DNA of 64,000 nucleotides from Lysobacterales bacterium 66-474 (GCA_001899805.1 MKWP01000016.1:248001-312000); one strand, 5' to 3'; positions 30,836 to 39,830 are shown, numbered from the stretch's first letter. Notes: a model not told the origin generated them from the sequence alone. Program-made: numbers and translations.

Positions 30836-33676
30836 CTACTTCACCGGATTGCCGTCCGCATCGATCACATGCACCTGGCCGAGGTTCAGCGCGCGCACGG
30901 GCGCTTCGATCTTCGACAGGTCGCCGACGATCACCCAGGTCAGCTGGTCCGGGTGGATCACTTCCTTCGCGGCCGCGTTGACGGCGGCGTCGGTCTGCGC
31001 CTCGATGCGTCCTTTCAACGTCTGCACGTAATCGTCGGGACGATCGTATTTCACGATGCCCTGGACCGCGTTCAATACCGCCTGCGCGGTTTCGTACTGA
31101 CCCGGCATCTTGCGCACGTCGTTGTCCTTGATCTTGGCGATCTCGGCGTCGGTAAGCGGTTTGTCACCCGCCACGGCGCGCGCTTCCTTCAGGATTTCCT
31201 CGGCCGACGGCGCGGTCTTGTCGGTCTGCACCGGCGCGTACATCAGGTACGGACGCTGGCCGATCGCGTTCGGCGAAAAACTGCGCGCGCCATACGACCA
31301 GTGCTTGTCCTCGCGCAGGTTCATGTTGAGGCGCGAGGAGAACGTGCCGCCGAAGGCGCCGTTCATGGTACCGATCTCGAGTTCGTTGGGTGCCTTGGTG
31401 GAGGGCGCAACCAATCCCGCGATGATCACCGACTGCTGCGCGCCCGGGCGATTGACCAGGTACACGCTCGCCTTGGCCGGGTAATCGACCTTGGCGAGGT
31501 TCTTGGCCGGGATCTTCGCGGCCGGGGCCTTCCAGTCGCCGAACACCTTTTCCAGTTGCGGGATGATCGCGTCCAGCGTGGTGTCGCCCGCGACCAGGAT
31601 CTTCATGTTGTCGGGACGGATGTAGTCGCGCATGAAGGCCTGCATGTCGGTCGTGGTCAGCGACTTGATGGAAGCCTCGGTGCCCGAGCCGGTGAACGGG
31701 ATCGCGTAGGCATTGCCCTGGCCGTACAGGATCGGCGGCAGCAGGCGCAGGGCCACCGACATGGGTTGCGCCTTTTCCTGCTCGATCCCGGCCAGCCATT
31801 GCCCGCGGATCCGGGCGACGTCGGCGTCGCGGAACGCCGGGTTGCGCACGATGTCGGCATACAGCGCCAGCGAATCGGCGAGGTTGGCGTCCAGCGCGCT
31901 CATCCAGGTTTGGCAGATGTCGAGGTCGCAACCGCTCGCGATCTCGGCGCCCAGGCGCTGCTTGCGTTCGGCGATCTGCACGGAATCAAGATCGCGGGTG
32001 CCTTCGTCCAGCATGCCCATCGTGAAGCTGGACGTGCCGAGCTTCCTGCCCTGGTCGGCGGCATAACCCGCGTCGAACAGCGCTTCGACCTGCACCACCG
32101 GAATGGAATGGCGTTCGGCCAGCACCACTTCAATGCCGTTCGCGAGCTTGCCGTGCTGCAGCTTCGGGAAGCTGAGTTCGGGGAACGTCGTCACCTGTGG
32201 CACGCCCTTGGCGCGATCGACATCGCTCCTGGTGACCTTGTAGTCACCCTTGGACGTCAGCTTGTCGGCGGGACGGCCCGGAATCGCGGTGCGGCCGGCG
32301 ATGTCCGCCGCATCCTTGGCCTCGACCTTGCCCGGCACCACGGTGAGCGTGTAGTCGCCCTTCGAGAGCCACTTGTCGGCTGCGGCTTTCACCCCGGCCG
32401 GCGTGGCCGCCATCGTGGCGTCGTAATCCTTCTTCCACGCGCCCGGGTCGTTGCGGTAGACCTGACCTTCGGCCAGCGTCACCGCCTTGCCGGAGAAGCC
32501 GCCGACCTGTTCCAGGCCGCGGATCGTGGATGCCTGATAAGTGGTCTTGGCGCGCGCCAGCTCGTCCGCGGTCGGGCCATCCTTGAGGAACTTCGCCCAT
32601 TCATCGGCGATCGCGGCTTCCACTTTTGCGGGATCGACGCCCTTCTTCACGTCCACCTGCAGCAACGTCATGCTGGCGAGCTCGAACGGCATCGCGCCGA
32701 CCGACACGTCATCGGCCAGCTTGTCCTGATAGACGAGGCGCTGGTACAGGCGCGAGGTCTTGCTGCCGCCCAGTACCGTGGTCGCAAGGTCCAGCATCTG
32801 CTGGTCGTTGCCGCCGGCGTCGATGCCCGGCGTGTTCCACTCGCGGTAGATGCGCGTCTGCGGCACGTTGTCGGTCATCGTGCCCGAGGTGGACGTGTCG
32901 CGCGCGGTGATCCACGGCTGCGGACGCGGTACCTGCGGGCCGGCCGGGATGTCGCCGAAATACTGCATGGCCTTGTCGCGCGCCTGCGCGGGCGTGATGT
33001 CCCCCACCAACACCAGCGTGGTGTTGGCCGCGCCGTAGTAATCCTTGAACCACTGTTTCACCGTCGCCAGCGACGCGGCATTCAAGTCCGCCATCGAGCC
33101 GATGGTGCTGTGGTGGTACGGATGGTTGGCCGGGAACGCGTTGGCCTGGATGTCCTGGAACACGCGGCCGTAGGGTTGGTTCTCGCCCTGGCGCTTCTCG
33201 TTCTGCACCACGCCGCGCTGCACGTCCAGCTCCTTCTGGCCGATCGCGCCGAGAAGGTGCCCCATGCGGTCCGATTCCATCCACAGCGCCATGTCCAGCG
33301 CGGTGGTCGGCACGGTCTCGAAATAATTGGTGCGATCCAGCCACGTGGTGCCGTTCATGCCGGTGGCGCCGGCGAGTTCAAACGGCTTGAAGTAGCTGCC
33401 TTTGTTGTTTTCCGAGCCCGAGAACATCAGGTGCTCGAACAGGTGCGCGAAGCCGGTCTTGCCCTCGGGCTCGTAAGCCGAGCCCACGTGGTACCACACG
33501 CTCACCGCCACGATCGGCGCCTTGTGGTCTTCGCTGACCACCACGGTCAGGCCGTTGGGCAGGGTGAAACGGGTGTAGGGAATGTCGATGTTGTTGCCTG
33601 CCTCGGCCGCCTGCAGCGGGCCGGACAACAAGCCGACCGCAAGCGCTGCGAAACACGCCATGAAGAACGTGCGCAT
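30836..33676 (-). CDS. Exported M16-family zinc metalloprotease (two-domain insulinase type)
   Basis: 946 residues from the ATG at 33676, with GGAGG 7 bases upstream and a signal peptide ending LQAAEA. The N-terminal M16 half has the inverted zinc motif HLFEH (78-82) and downstream GVVQNEKRQ carrying the third ligand Glu. The C-terminal half is a second M16 fold without the zinc motif (starting near ATFPELSFPKLQ), closing the chamber. It degrades peptides in the periplasm. The gene is monocistronic and precedes the repeat at 30686. Confidence 0.94.
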   Translation of the reverse strand: MRTFFMACFAALAVGLLSGPLQAAEAGNNIDIPYTRFTLPNGLTVVVSEDHKAPIVAVSVWYHVGSAYEPEGKTGFAHLFEHLMFSGSENNKGSYFKPFELAGATGMNGTTWLDRTNYFETVPTTALDMALWMESDRMGHLLGAIGQKELDVQRGVVQNEKRQGENQPYGRVFQDIQANAFPANHPYHHSTIGSMADLNAASLATVKQWFKDYYGAANTTLVLVGDITPAQARDKAMQYFGDIPAGPQVPRPQPWITARDTSTSGTMTDNVPQTRIYREWNTPGIDAGGNDQQMLDLATTVLGGSKTSRLYQRLVYQDKLADDVSVGAMPFELASMTLLQVDVKKGVDPAKVEAAIADEWAKFLKDGPTADELARAKTTYQASTIRGLEQVGGFSGKAVTLAEGQVYRNDPGAWKKDYDATMAATPAGVKAAADKWLSKGDYTLTVVPGKVEAKDAADIAGRTAIPGRPADKLTSKGDYKVTRSDVDRAKGVPQVTTFPELSFPKLQHGKLANGIEVVLAERHSIPVVQVEALFDAGYAADQGRKLGTSSFTMGMLDEGTRDLDSVQIAERKQRLGAEIASGCDLDICQTWMSALDANLADSLALYADIVRNPAFRDADVARIRGQWLAGIEQEKAQPMSVALRLLPPILYGQGNAYAIPFTGSGTEASIKSLTTTDMQAFMRDYIRPDNMKILVAGDTTLDAIIPQLEKVFGDWKAPAAKIPAKNLAKVDYPAKASVYLVNRPGAQQSVIIAGLVAPSTKAPNELEIGTMNGAFGGTFSSRLNMNLREDKHWSYGARSFSPNAIGQRPYLMYAPVQTDKTAPSAEEILKEARAVAGDKPLTDAEIAKIKDNDVRKMPGQYETAQAVLNAVQGIVKYDRPDDYVQTLKGRIEAQTDAAVNAAAKEVIHPDQLTWVIVGDLSKIEAPVRALNLGQVHVIDADGNPVK

Positions 33677-33802
33677 GTGATGTCCTCCCCGGACCATTGG
33701 GTTGTCCAGCCAACCTAGCCGAGGCCCGGCGGGAAAGCAATCGACCGGACGACACACCCGCGGATGGCGGGGTTACACTCGGGGAAAGCCAGGAAAGCGG
33801 CC

Positions 33803-34501
33803 ATGCAGCGTTGTATCGTCACCGGTGCCAACCGTGGGCTCGGGTTGGCCCTGGTCACCCAATTGCTGGAACGCGGCGCACGCGTGCTGGCCTGTTGCCG
33901 CGACCCCGCGGGGGCCAAGGTTCTGGATGCGCTGGCGGCGGCAAATGGCGATCGGGTGGCGGTCCACGCGCTGGACGTGGCCGATCCGGCGGCGATCGAG
34001 GCATTGCCGAAGGCCGTGGCCAAGCACCTGCAGCGCGTGGATCTTCTGGTCAACAACGCCGGCGTGCTGGTGTCGGGCGAACGCTTCGGCAACGTCCAAG
34101 CCGAATCGCTGGCGGAAAGCTTCGCGGTGAATGCTTCGGCGCCACTGTTGATCACCCAGGCGCTGGCGCCGCTGCTGGCGCTGGGCAACAAGCCGCGGGT
34201 GCTGTGCGTCACCAGCCAGATCGGCTCGATCGCGCAATCCGCCAGCTTCCGCACGGTCAGTTATGCGATGAGCAAGGCCGCGCTCAACATGGCGGTGAAG
34301 CGGCTGGCCACGGAACTCGCGCCGCGCGGCATATTGGTGTTGACTGCGCACCCCGGCTGGGTCAAGACCGAGATGGGCGGGACCGGCGCCACCATCGCGC
34401 CCGCCGATTCAGCACGCGCCCTGCTGAACCTGATCGAGCGCGCGCAGATGCAGGATGCCGGCAAATTCCTGGCCTACGACGGTGCGGAACTCCCTTGGTG
34501 A
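33803..34501 (+). CDS. Short-chain dehydrogenase/reductase
   Basis: 232 residues from the ATG at 33803 (AGGA upstream). The nucleotide-binding TGANRGLGLAL (8-18), NNAG, the catalytic Ser in VTSQIGSI, and Tyr-x3-Lys in SYAMSKAAL are all present, so it is probably active. It resembles the C-factor/carbonyl-reductase-like SDR group. Substrate unknown. It diverges from the M16 gene. Confidence 0.9.
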   Translation: MQRCIVTGANRGLGLALVTQLLERGARVLACCRDPAGAKVLDALAAANGDRVAVHALDVADPAAIEALPKAVAKHLQRVDLLVNNAGVLVSGERFGNVQAESLAESFAVNASAPLLITQALAPLLALGNKPRVLCVTSQIGSIAQSASFRTVSYAMSKAALNMAVKRLATELAPRGILVLTAHPGWVKTEMGGTGATIAPADSARALLNLIERAQMQDAGKFLAYDGAELPW

Positions 34502-34683
34502 ATCGGCCGATCCGGCCGCGGCTTGAGTGTCGTCCTGCCAGGAAAACGTGAAGCCGTTCACGTTGCGGAATGGCCGTCGCGCCCGGTTTACCAAAGTTCG
34601 CAATTCACGAAATCGCGTGGCACTGGCGATGCTTCGTATTCCGGGCCGGAAGCTTCCGGTGCCGACATCGACAGGTGGGGACC

Positions 34684-34779
34684 ATGAAATCCGAAACGAT
34701 CCTGCTTCGGGGCATGTTCGTGATGGCCGCGGCGGCAACCCTGTTTGGCATCGTCTCGATCATCGCCAGCGCGCACTGA
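34684..34779 (+). CDS. 31-residue putative single-span membrane peptide
   Basis: MKSETILLRGMFVMAAAATL then FGIVSIIASAH. A hydrophobic segment (about 9-28) follows a short charged N-terminus, and a strong AGGTGGGG ribosome-binding site lies 3-10 bases before the ATG. Small size and absence of homology in view keep this tentative. An AACGTGAA/TTCACGTT palindrome lies about 120 bases upstream. Confidence 0.45.
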   Translation: MKSETILLRGMFVMAAAATLFGIVSIIASAH

Positions 34780-34887
34780 ATCCACGTTGGAAACCGTGCA
34801 TCCGCCGCTTCGGCCGCTTGATGCGGGCGTCCGCGGTGGCGGATGTGCGTTCGCGCGCGCCTTCGGGCGCGCCGCGATAATGCGTGG

Positions 34888-35352
34888 ATGCTGCACGTCA
34901 TCCTGTTCCAGCCCGAGATTCCGCCCAACACCGGCAACGTGATCCGGCTTTGCGCCAATGCCGGCGCGTCGCTGCACCTGGTCCGCCCGCTCGGGTTCGA
35001 GCTCGACCACGCCAAGCTGCGCCGCGCGGGGCTCGACTACCACGAATTCGTGAACGTGATGGCGCACGCCGATCTCGCTGCGTGCCTCGCGTGGTTGCAG
35101 CAACCGCGCGTGTTCGCGTTCACCAGCCACGCGACACGCCGCTTTACCGATGCGCGTTTCGCGGATGACGACGCGTTGCTGTTCGGGCGCGAAACGTCCG
35201 GGCTGCCGGACGATGTCCTGCAGACGGTTCCGGAATCGCGACGCCTGCGCCTGCCGATGCAGCCGGACAGCCGCAGCCTCAACCTTTCCAACGCGGCCGC
35301 GATCGCGGTGTACGAGGCGTGGCGGCAACTGGGTTTCCCGGGAAGTGTTTGA
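34888..35352 (+). CDS. trmL: tRNA (cytidine/uridine-34 2'-O)-methyltransferase TrmL
   Basis: 154 residues, a minimal SPOUT methyltransferase. [26 protein letters not shown] is the family opening, and the knot-forming motifs are [11 protein letters not shown] and [26 protein letters not shown]. It methylates the wobble ribose of tRNA-Leu isoacceptors. The ATG at 34888 is chosen because upstream residues are not conserved-looking. Confidence 0.95.
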   Translation: MLHVILFQPEIPPNTGNVIRLCANAGASLHLVRPLGFELDHAKLRRAGLDYHEFVNVMAHADLAACLAWLQQPRVFAFTSHATRRFTDARFADDDALLFGRETSGLPDDVLQTVPESRRLRLPMQPDSRSLNLSNAAAIAVYEAWRQLGFPGSV

Positions 35353-35356
35353 CGAT

Positions 35357-35935
35357 TCATCGTAGAAGAATCCACACGCCCAACGCGGCAAACAGCGCAG
35401 CGGTGGCAAGCCGCGTCGCACGCAAAGGCATGCGCGTGGCGAAACGCGCGCCGAGGAACACCACGGGCACGTTGGCGGCGAGCATGCCGAGCGTGCTGCC
35501 GGCGATGACTTGCCACAACGGCTGGTACTGCGCGCCCAGCACCACCGTCGCGATCTGGGTGCGGTCACCGAGTTCGGCGAGGAAGAACGCGATCACCGAC
35601 ACCGCGAACACGCCGCGTCCATGCCGTGGCGGTGCGTCGACCGGCTCCTCCTTTTCGGGGAGCAGTGCCCATGCGGCGACCGCGAGGAACGACAGCCCGA
35701 TCAACCAGCGCTGCACCCCTGGCGTCATCCAGCGCGCCAGCCAGGCCCCGAGTTCGGCGGCGATCGCGTGGCTCAGCAGGGAGGCGATCAGGATGCCTGC
35801 GCAGATCGGCCACGGCTTCTTGAACTTCGCCGCCAGCACCAGCGACAACAGCTGCGTCTTGTCGCCGATCTCGGCCAGCGCGACAGCGCCCAGGGAAATC
35901 AGGAACGGGGAAACCAGCAAGGCTTGCAAGGGCAT
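35357..35935 (-). CDS. GDT1/TMEM165-family membrane transporter (probable Mn2+ exporter)
   Basis: 192 residues with six hydrophobic segments in two homologous halves, each with the family motif E-x-G-D-[KR]-[ST]: AEIGDKTQ near 21-28 and AELGDRTQ near 119-126. Bacterial members (MneA-like) export manganese. A yybP-ykoY manganese riboswitch lies immediately upstream, supporting this. The annotated ATG at 35935 sits directly after GGAG, too close for ideal initiation; a TTG two codons later at 35929 has better spacing. It converges with trmL, 4 bases apart. Confidence 0.9.
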   Translation of the reverse strand: MPLQALLVSPFLISLGAVALAEIGDKTQLLSLVLAAKFKKPWPICAGILIASLLSHAIAAELGAWLARWMTPGVQRWLIGLSFLAVAAWALLPEKEEPVDAPPRHGRGVFAVSVIAFFLAELGDRTQIATVVLGAQYQPLWQVIAGSTLGMLAANVPVVFLGARFATRMPLRATRLATAALFAALGVWILLR

Positions 35936-35998
35936 CTCCGGGGGCCGGTGACACGCGACAATCCCGTGCGCGTTCCGGCCCGGACACGTGCACGCGGA

Positions 35999-36110
35999 CT
36001 GTCGGTCTCATCGATGCGGGTTGGTGCATCGCCTGCGCCACGGCCGGCTGGCCGAGCGTGTTGACGCAGGCCCTTCCGCGGCATGCGGAAGGCGACTACT
36101 CCCCGACGGA
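35999..36110 (-). ncRNA. yybP-ykoY manganese riboswitch upstream of the GDT1-family gene
   Basis: On the minus strand the leader shows the motif's conserved islands in order: GTCGGGGAGTAG (near 36108-36097), CCTTCCGC/GCGGAAGG stem, GTCAACACGCTCG (near 36068-36056), and GATGAGACC (near 36014-36006) followed by CGAC closing the P1 stem with GTCG. These are the residues that bind Mn2+ in this riboswitch class. Downstream, GGGCCGG and CCGGCCC near the start codon could form the expression platform. The placement before a manganese-exporter-type gene matches known examples. Confidence 0.9.
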
Positions 36111-36118
36111 GTGCGCGC

Positions 36119-36147
36119 AGGGTACCGGTTGCAGGCGTGCTTGGCAA
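36119..36147 (-). promoter_or_regulatory. Candidate promoter of the riboswitch leader
   Basis: On the minus strand TTGCCA (36147-36142) and TACCCT (36124-36119) are 17 bases apart. The expected transcript start near 36112 coincides with the 5' edge of the riboswitch. Confidence 0.5.
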
Positions 36148-36230
36148 CGCAAGCCGCTGTTGTGAAAAGTCAGGGCGAGGACGGGCGTCTACGCGATGCT
36201 GGGGGCATCGCGTGCCCGTCCGAGCGACCG

Positions 36231-36259
36231 GCCACGGAGCTCTTGGCCATGGACGGCAA
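36231..36259 (+). repeat. Module G repeat, copy 1
   Basis: GGCCACGGAGCTCTTGGCC followed by ATGGACGGCAAG. Close copies occur within the ubiB insertion (near 37557-37584) and, inverted, at 60234-60265. It lies in the gap before ubiJ and has no coding support. Confidence 0.6.
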
Positions 36260-36371
36260 GCTTTTGGGCCGGGCCGGCGCCAGCCACCATGGATGGTTTC
36301 TTGCACGGAGTTTGTGGCCGCTGTTTGCACAGCCAACGCGGCGATCAGAGGCGATCGCATACAATGAATGG

Positions 36372-37022
36372 ATGCCCGATCGCGAACCCAACGCCTGGAT
36401 TCCCCACCCGTTGCGCCGACTCGGCGGCATGGCGCTCACCCTCGCGCTGAACCGCCTGGTCGCCCTCGATCCCGAGTCGCGCGAGGCGATCGGCAAGCTG
36501 GAAGGCCGCCGCATCGGCGTGTACCTGAAGGGTCCCGAGATCGCCTTTGCGATCGCTGCGCGCAACGGCACGCTGCAAATCGAACCGCCGCCAGGGGCCG
36601 ACAACGCCAACGCCACGGATTTCGAAGTCAAGGCCACGCCCGGTTCGTTGCTGGCGATGGCGTTGGGCCGCGACGGTGATGCGCACCCCGCCGGCAAGGT
36701 CGAAATCGCCGGCGACGCGGAACTCGCCCGGCAGGTGCAGAAACTCGCGCGCGACTACAGGCCCGATTTCGAGGCGGCGTTCGCATCGGTGTTCGGCGAA
36801 GTGGCGGGCACCGCGATCGCGCGCGCCCTGAACGACGCGGCGCAGTGGGTCGGCGAAGGCGCGCGGCATTTCCGCGACGACACCATCGACTGGTTGCGCG
36901 ACGAAGCGCGGCTGACCGTGCCGCACGGCGAGATGAATGCATTCCTCGATGACGTGGATGCGCTGCGCGAACGGACCGAGCGGCTGGCGACCCGGTTGCG
37001 CAACCTGGATCGCAAGCCATGA
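36372..37022 (+). CDS. ubiJ: Ubiquinone biosynthesis accessory factor UbiJ (SCP2 domain)
   Basis: 216 residues. An SCP2 lipid-binding domain (about 12-110, NRLVALDPESREAIGKLEGRRIGVYLKGP onwards, with KATPGSLLAMALG) is followed by a helical C-terminus containing DYRPDFEAAFASVFG and a coiled-coil end (DVDALRERTERLATRLRNL). UbiJ scaffolds the ubiquinone-synthesis complex. Its stop overlaps the ubiB start (ATGA), indicating translational coupling. The ubiE gene is not adjacent here, unlike the ubiE-ubiJ-ubiB cluster of E. coli. Confidence 0.92.
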   Translation: MPDREPNAWIPHPLRRLGGMALTLALNRLVALDPESREAIGKLEGRRIGVYLKGPEIAFAIAARNGTLQIEPPPGADNANATDFEVKATPGSLLAMALGRDGDAHPAGKVEIAGDAELARQVQKLARDYRPDFEAAFASVFGEVAGTAIARALNDAAQWVGEGARHFRDDTIDWLRDEARLTVPHGEMNAFLDDVDALRERTERLATRLRNLDRKP

Positions 37023-38866
37023 CGCCGCTGCGCCTGTTGCCGCGCGTGCTGCACGTCACCGCGGTGCTGGTGCGCTATCGCGTCGACGACATGATCGACG
37101 AACAGCACGTGATGCGGCCGTTGCGCTGGCTGCGCGCGTTGCTGCCGCGACCGCGCAAGCAGATCGCCGCGATGCCGCGCGGCGCGCGGTTGCGCCTTGC
37201 GCTGACCGAGCTCGGGCCGATCTGGGTCAAGGCCGGACAGGTGCTGTCCACCCGTCGCGACCTGATTCCCGAGGACGTGGCCGACGAACTGGCGCAGTTG
37301 CAGGACCAGGTGCCGCCGTTCCCGGGCAGCGAGGCGCGCGCGATCGTCGAGGAATCGCTCGGCAAACCCGTAGGCGAACTGTATGCGGGGTTCGACGAAA
37401 CGCCGTTGGCCTCGGCGTCGATCGCGCAGGTGCACGCGGCACGGCTGCTGCCGTCTTTGCCCCCCTCTCCCTCCGGGAGAGGGGTTGGGGGTGAGGGTTC
37501 GGTTGCGCGGAATGCGGCATCGCGCGAAACCGCACCCGCACCTGCCCCTGCGGGGCACCACGGAGCTCCTGGCCAGGGATGGCAGCCTCCGCGGGCGGCA
37601 GAGGGAAGCAAGGCACAGCCTGCGGCTGCGTCATTCGAAATGGGTCGCGAAGTCGTGGTCAAGGTATTGCGGCCGAACGTCGCGAAGAACGTCCGCCGCA
37701 ACCTCGAACTGCTGGACGCGCTGGCGCGGCTGGTCGAGCGCTGGCACCCGCAGGCCGACAAGATCCGCCCGCGCGACATGTTCGACGAAGTCGCCAAGAC
37801 CCTGCACAACGAGCTGAACCTGCAGAACGAAGGCGCCAACGCCAGCCTGCTGCGCCGCAACTTCCAGAATTCCGACGACCTGTACGTGCCGGAAATCTTC
37901 TGGTCGCACAGCGGCGAAAAGGTGTTGACCATGGAGCGCGTGCACGGCATTCCCGCCGACGACGTGGTCGCGCTGGAGAAAGCCGGGATCGATCGACGGC
38001 GGTTGGCCGAAAAGGGCGTGCGCCTGTTTTACGAGCAGGTATTCCGCGACAACTTCTTCCACGCCGATGCGCACCCCGGCAACATCTGGGTCGACCCCAC
38101 CCGCATTCGCGACCCCCGCTTCATCGCGTTGGACTTCGGGATCATGGGTTCGCTGCCGGAGGAGGACCAGTACTGGCTGGCGGAAAACTTCATCGCGATG
38201 TTCGAACGCAACTATCGCCGCATCGCCGAGTTGCACCTCGCCGCCGGCTGGATGCCGCGCCACATCCGCGTCGACGAGCTGGAAGCCGCGATCCGCACCG
38301 TATGCGAGCCCTACTTCACGCGCCCGCTGTCGGAAATCTCGCTGGCGGAAGTGGTGGCCAGACTGTTCAGTACCGCGCGCAAGTTCGAGTTGACGCTGCA
38401 GCCACAGCTGATCCTGCTGCAGAAGACCCTGCTCAACGTCGAGGGGCTGGGCCGCCAGCTCGACCCCGGGATCGACATCTGGTCGGTGGCGCAGCCGGTG
38501 TTGAAGCGCATCCTCGCCGACCGTTACAGCCTGAAGCACGCCGTCAAGGAAATCCGCAAGCGCGTGCCGGAGTGGATGCGCATCGCACCGCTGATTCCCG
38601 AGAAAGCCCACGACGCGCTGCAGGCGCTGGCCGAAGGCAATGGCCCGCTGCAGGTCGGCGAGCGCGAGCTGGAACACCTGCACATGCTGGCGCGCGAAAT
38701 CCAGCGCCGCATCCTCGCGGGGGCATTCGGCGGTGCGCTGCTGGTGGGCGCCGCGCTGGTCCTCGCGCTGGCGCCGCGCCTGGGCATCTGGCCGCCGCTC
38801 GCGCTCGCCGTTGTCGGCGTGGCGAGCTTCGCGATCGCGTGGCCGTGGCAACGCGCGAAGAAATAA
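37019..38866 (+). CDS. ubiB: Atypical kinase UbiB with a repeat-derived insertion
   Basis: 615 residues, longer than the roughly 550 usual. KxGQ motif at 71-74 (WVKAGQVLSTRRDLIP), Ala/Ser-rich nucleotide loop near 131-142 (ASASIAQVHAARL), then an extra segment 144-208. The beta-strand GREVVVKVLRP follows with Lys 215. Downstream are TMERVHGI, the catalytic HADAHPGN, and the metal-binding DFG in ALDFGIMG. Two C-terminal transmembrane helices (about 568-585 and 592-606) anchor it. All kinase-family motifs are retained. The inserted segment consists of DNA otherwise seen as intergenic repeats. UbiB is required for ubiquinone synthesis, probably acting on lipids or the Ubi complex. Confidence 0.94.
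   Translation: MTPLRLLPRVLHVTAVLVRYRVDDMIDEQHVMRPLRWLRALLPRPRKQIAAMPRGARLRLALTELGPIWVKAGQVLSTRRDLIPEDVADELAQLQDQVPPFPGSEARAIVEESLGKPVGELYAGFDETPLASASIAQVHAARLLPSLPPSPSGRGVGGEGSVARNAASRETAPAPAPAGHHGAPGQGWQPPRAAEGSKAQPAAASFEMGREVVVKVLRPNVAKNVRRNLELLDALARLVERWHPQADKIRPRDMFDEVAKTLHNELNLQNEGANASLLRRNFQNSDDLYVPEIFWSHSGEKVLTMERVHGIPADDVVALEKAGIDRRRLAEKGVRLFYEQVFRDNFFHADAHPGNIWVDPTRIRDPRFIALDFGIMGSLPEEDQYWLAENFIAMFERNYRRIAELHLAAGWMPRHIRVDELEAAIRTVCEPYFTRPLSEISLAEVVARLFSTARKFELTLQPQLILLQKTLLNVEGLGRQLDPGIDIWSVAQPVLKRILADRYSLKHAVKEIRKRVPEWMRIAPLIPEKAHDALQALAEGNGPLQVGERELEHLHMLAREIQRRILAGAFGGALLVGAALVLALAPRLGIWPPLALAVVGVASFAIAWPWQRAKK
37448..37642 (+). repeat. In-frame repeat insertion within ubiB (modules A and G)
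   Basis: About 195 bases (65 codons) lie between the VHAARL and GREVVVKV codons, where other UbiB proteins have only a few residues. Module A is recognised by CCCCTCTCCC (37462-37471) with GGGAGAGGGG (37475-37484) followed by TTGGGGGTGAGGGTTCGG. Module G is recognised by CACGGAGCTCCTGGCC followed by AGGGATGGCAG (near 37558-37585). The encoded stretch is Pro/Ala/Gly-rich. Its length is a multiple of three with no stop codon, so the frame continues. Confidence 0.85.
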
Positions 38867-38964
38867 CGGCCATCGCAGTCGCTTTCAAACGAACGCGCAG
38901 GTTGGGCTGACGCGGGCTTCATCGGCGGAAGCCCTACGTCATCACTATCGCGATCCCGCGTTGG

Positions 38965-38993
38965 GCTTCCCCCGGATCGAGTCCGGGGGAAGC
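38965..38993. terminator. Hairpin between convergent ubiB and gpmA
   Basis: GCTTCCCCCGG (38965-38975) pairs perfectly with CCGGGGGAAGC (38983-38993), inside larger GTTGGGC/GCCAAC arms. It lies between two converging genes and could act bidirectionally, but no U-run follows and it also resembles a dispersed repeat. Confidence 0.45.
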
Positions 38994-38999
38994 GCCAAC

Positions 39000-39743
39000 C
39001 TACCTGGCACGCCCCTGGTTTGCCACCGCGGCGGCTTTCGCCGCAATTTCGTCCGCATCGCCCAGATAGAAATGCTCGACCGGTTTCAACGCGTCGTCGA
39101 AGCGATAGACCAGCGGCACGCCGTTCGGAATGTTGAGTCCGGTGATGTCGGCATCGGAAATGCCGTCGAGGTATTTCACCAACGCGCGCATCGAATTGCC
39201 GTGCGCGGACACCAGCACGCGCTGGCCGGAACGAATGGCGGGCGCCAGCACCTCATGCCAGTACGGCAACACGCGCGCCACGGTGTCCTTGAGGCATTCG
39301 GTCAGCGGAATCTGCGCGGGGTCGAGTTTCGCGTAGCGCGGATCGCCGGCGTAGGTATTGTCCCGAGGATCCAGCGGCGGCGGCGGCACGTCGTAGCTGC
39401 GCCGCCAGATGTGCACCTGTTCGTCGCCGTGTTTCTCCGCGATTTCCGCCTTGTTCAAACCGGTCAGCGCGCCGTAGTGGCGTTCGTTCAAGCGCCAGTC
39501 GGTGACCACCGGCAACCACGCCAGATCCATCGCGTCCTGCACGCCCCACAAGGTGTGCACCGCGCGGGTCAGCACCGAGGTGTGCGCGATGTCGAACGCG
39601 TAGCCTTCCTTCTTCAGCAACTCGCCCGCTTCGCGCGCCTCGACGCGGCCCTGCTCGGTGAGGTCGATGTCGGCCCAGCCGGTGAAACGGTTTTCCTTGT
39701 TCCACAGCGACTGGCCGTGGCGAACCATCACGAGGGTGGGCAT
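39000..39743 (-). CDS. gpmA: 2,3-bisphosphoglycerate-dependent phosphoglycerate mutase
   Basis: 247 residues from the ATG at 39743. The phosphohistidine signature [20 protein letters not shown] is at the N-terminus (His 9). [15 protein letters not shown] with the catalytic Glu is near 85-99, and [17 protein letters not shown] carries the second His. It interconverts 3- and 2-phosphoglycerate in glycolysis. A long run of repeats separates it from ubiB, and it diverges from the lipoprotein gene. Confidence 0.96.
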   Translation of the reverse strand: MPTLVMVRHGQSLWNKENRFTGWADIDLTEQGRVEAREAGELLKKEGYAFDIAHTSVLTRAVHTLWGVQDAMDLAWLPVVTDWRLNERHYGALTGLNKAEIAEKHGDEQVHIWRRSYDVPPPPLDPRDNTYAGDPRYAKLDPAQIPLTECLKDTVARVLPYWHEVLAPAIRSGQRVLVSAHGNSMRALVKYLDGISDADITGLNIPNGVPLVYRFDDALKPVEHFYLGDADEIAAKAAAVANQGRAR

Positions 39744-39809
39744 GGCGGCGCCTGTCCGGTAAAACAACGCATTCTAGCGAATGCGCCACAAGTCACGGTG
39801 ACCATGGGC

Positions 39810-39830
39810 CTATTGTCAACACCACAATAG
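39810..39830. promoter_or_regulatory. Inverted repeat between divergent gpmA and the lipoprotein gene
   Basis: CTATTGT (39810-39816) and ACAATAG (39824-39830) flank CAACACC, a perfect 7-7-7 palindrome in the shared upstream region. A dimeric regulator might bind here; no regulator is identified. Confidence 0.35.

Noticed and set aside
30419-33718. 1099-codon open frame opposite the M16 protease gene
   Set aside because: It is antisense to a gene with signal peptide and HxxEH motif; its translation has a His/Arg/Leu-rich shadow composition.
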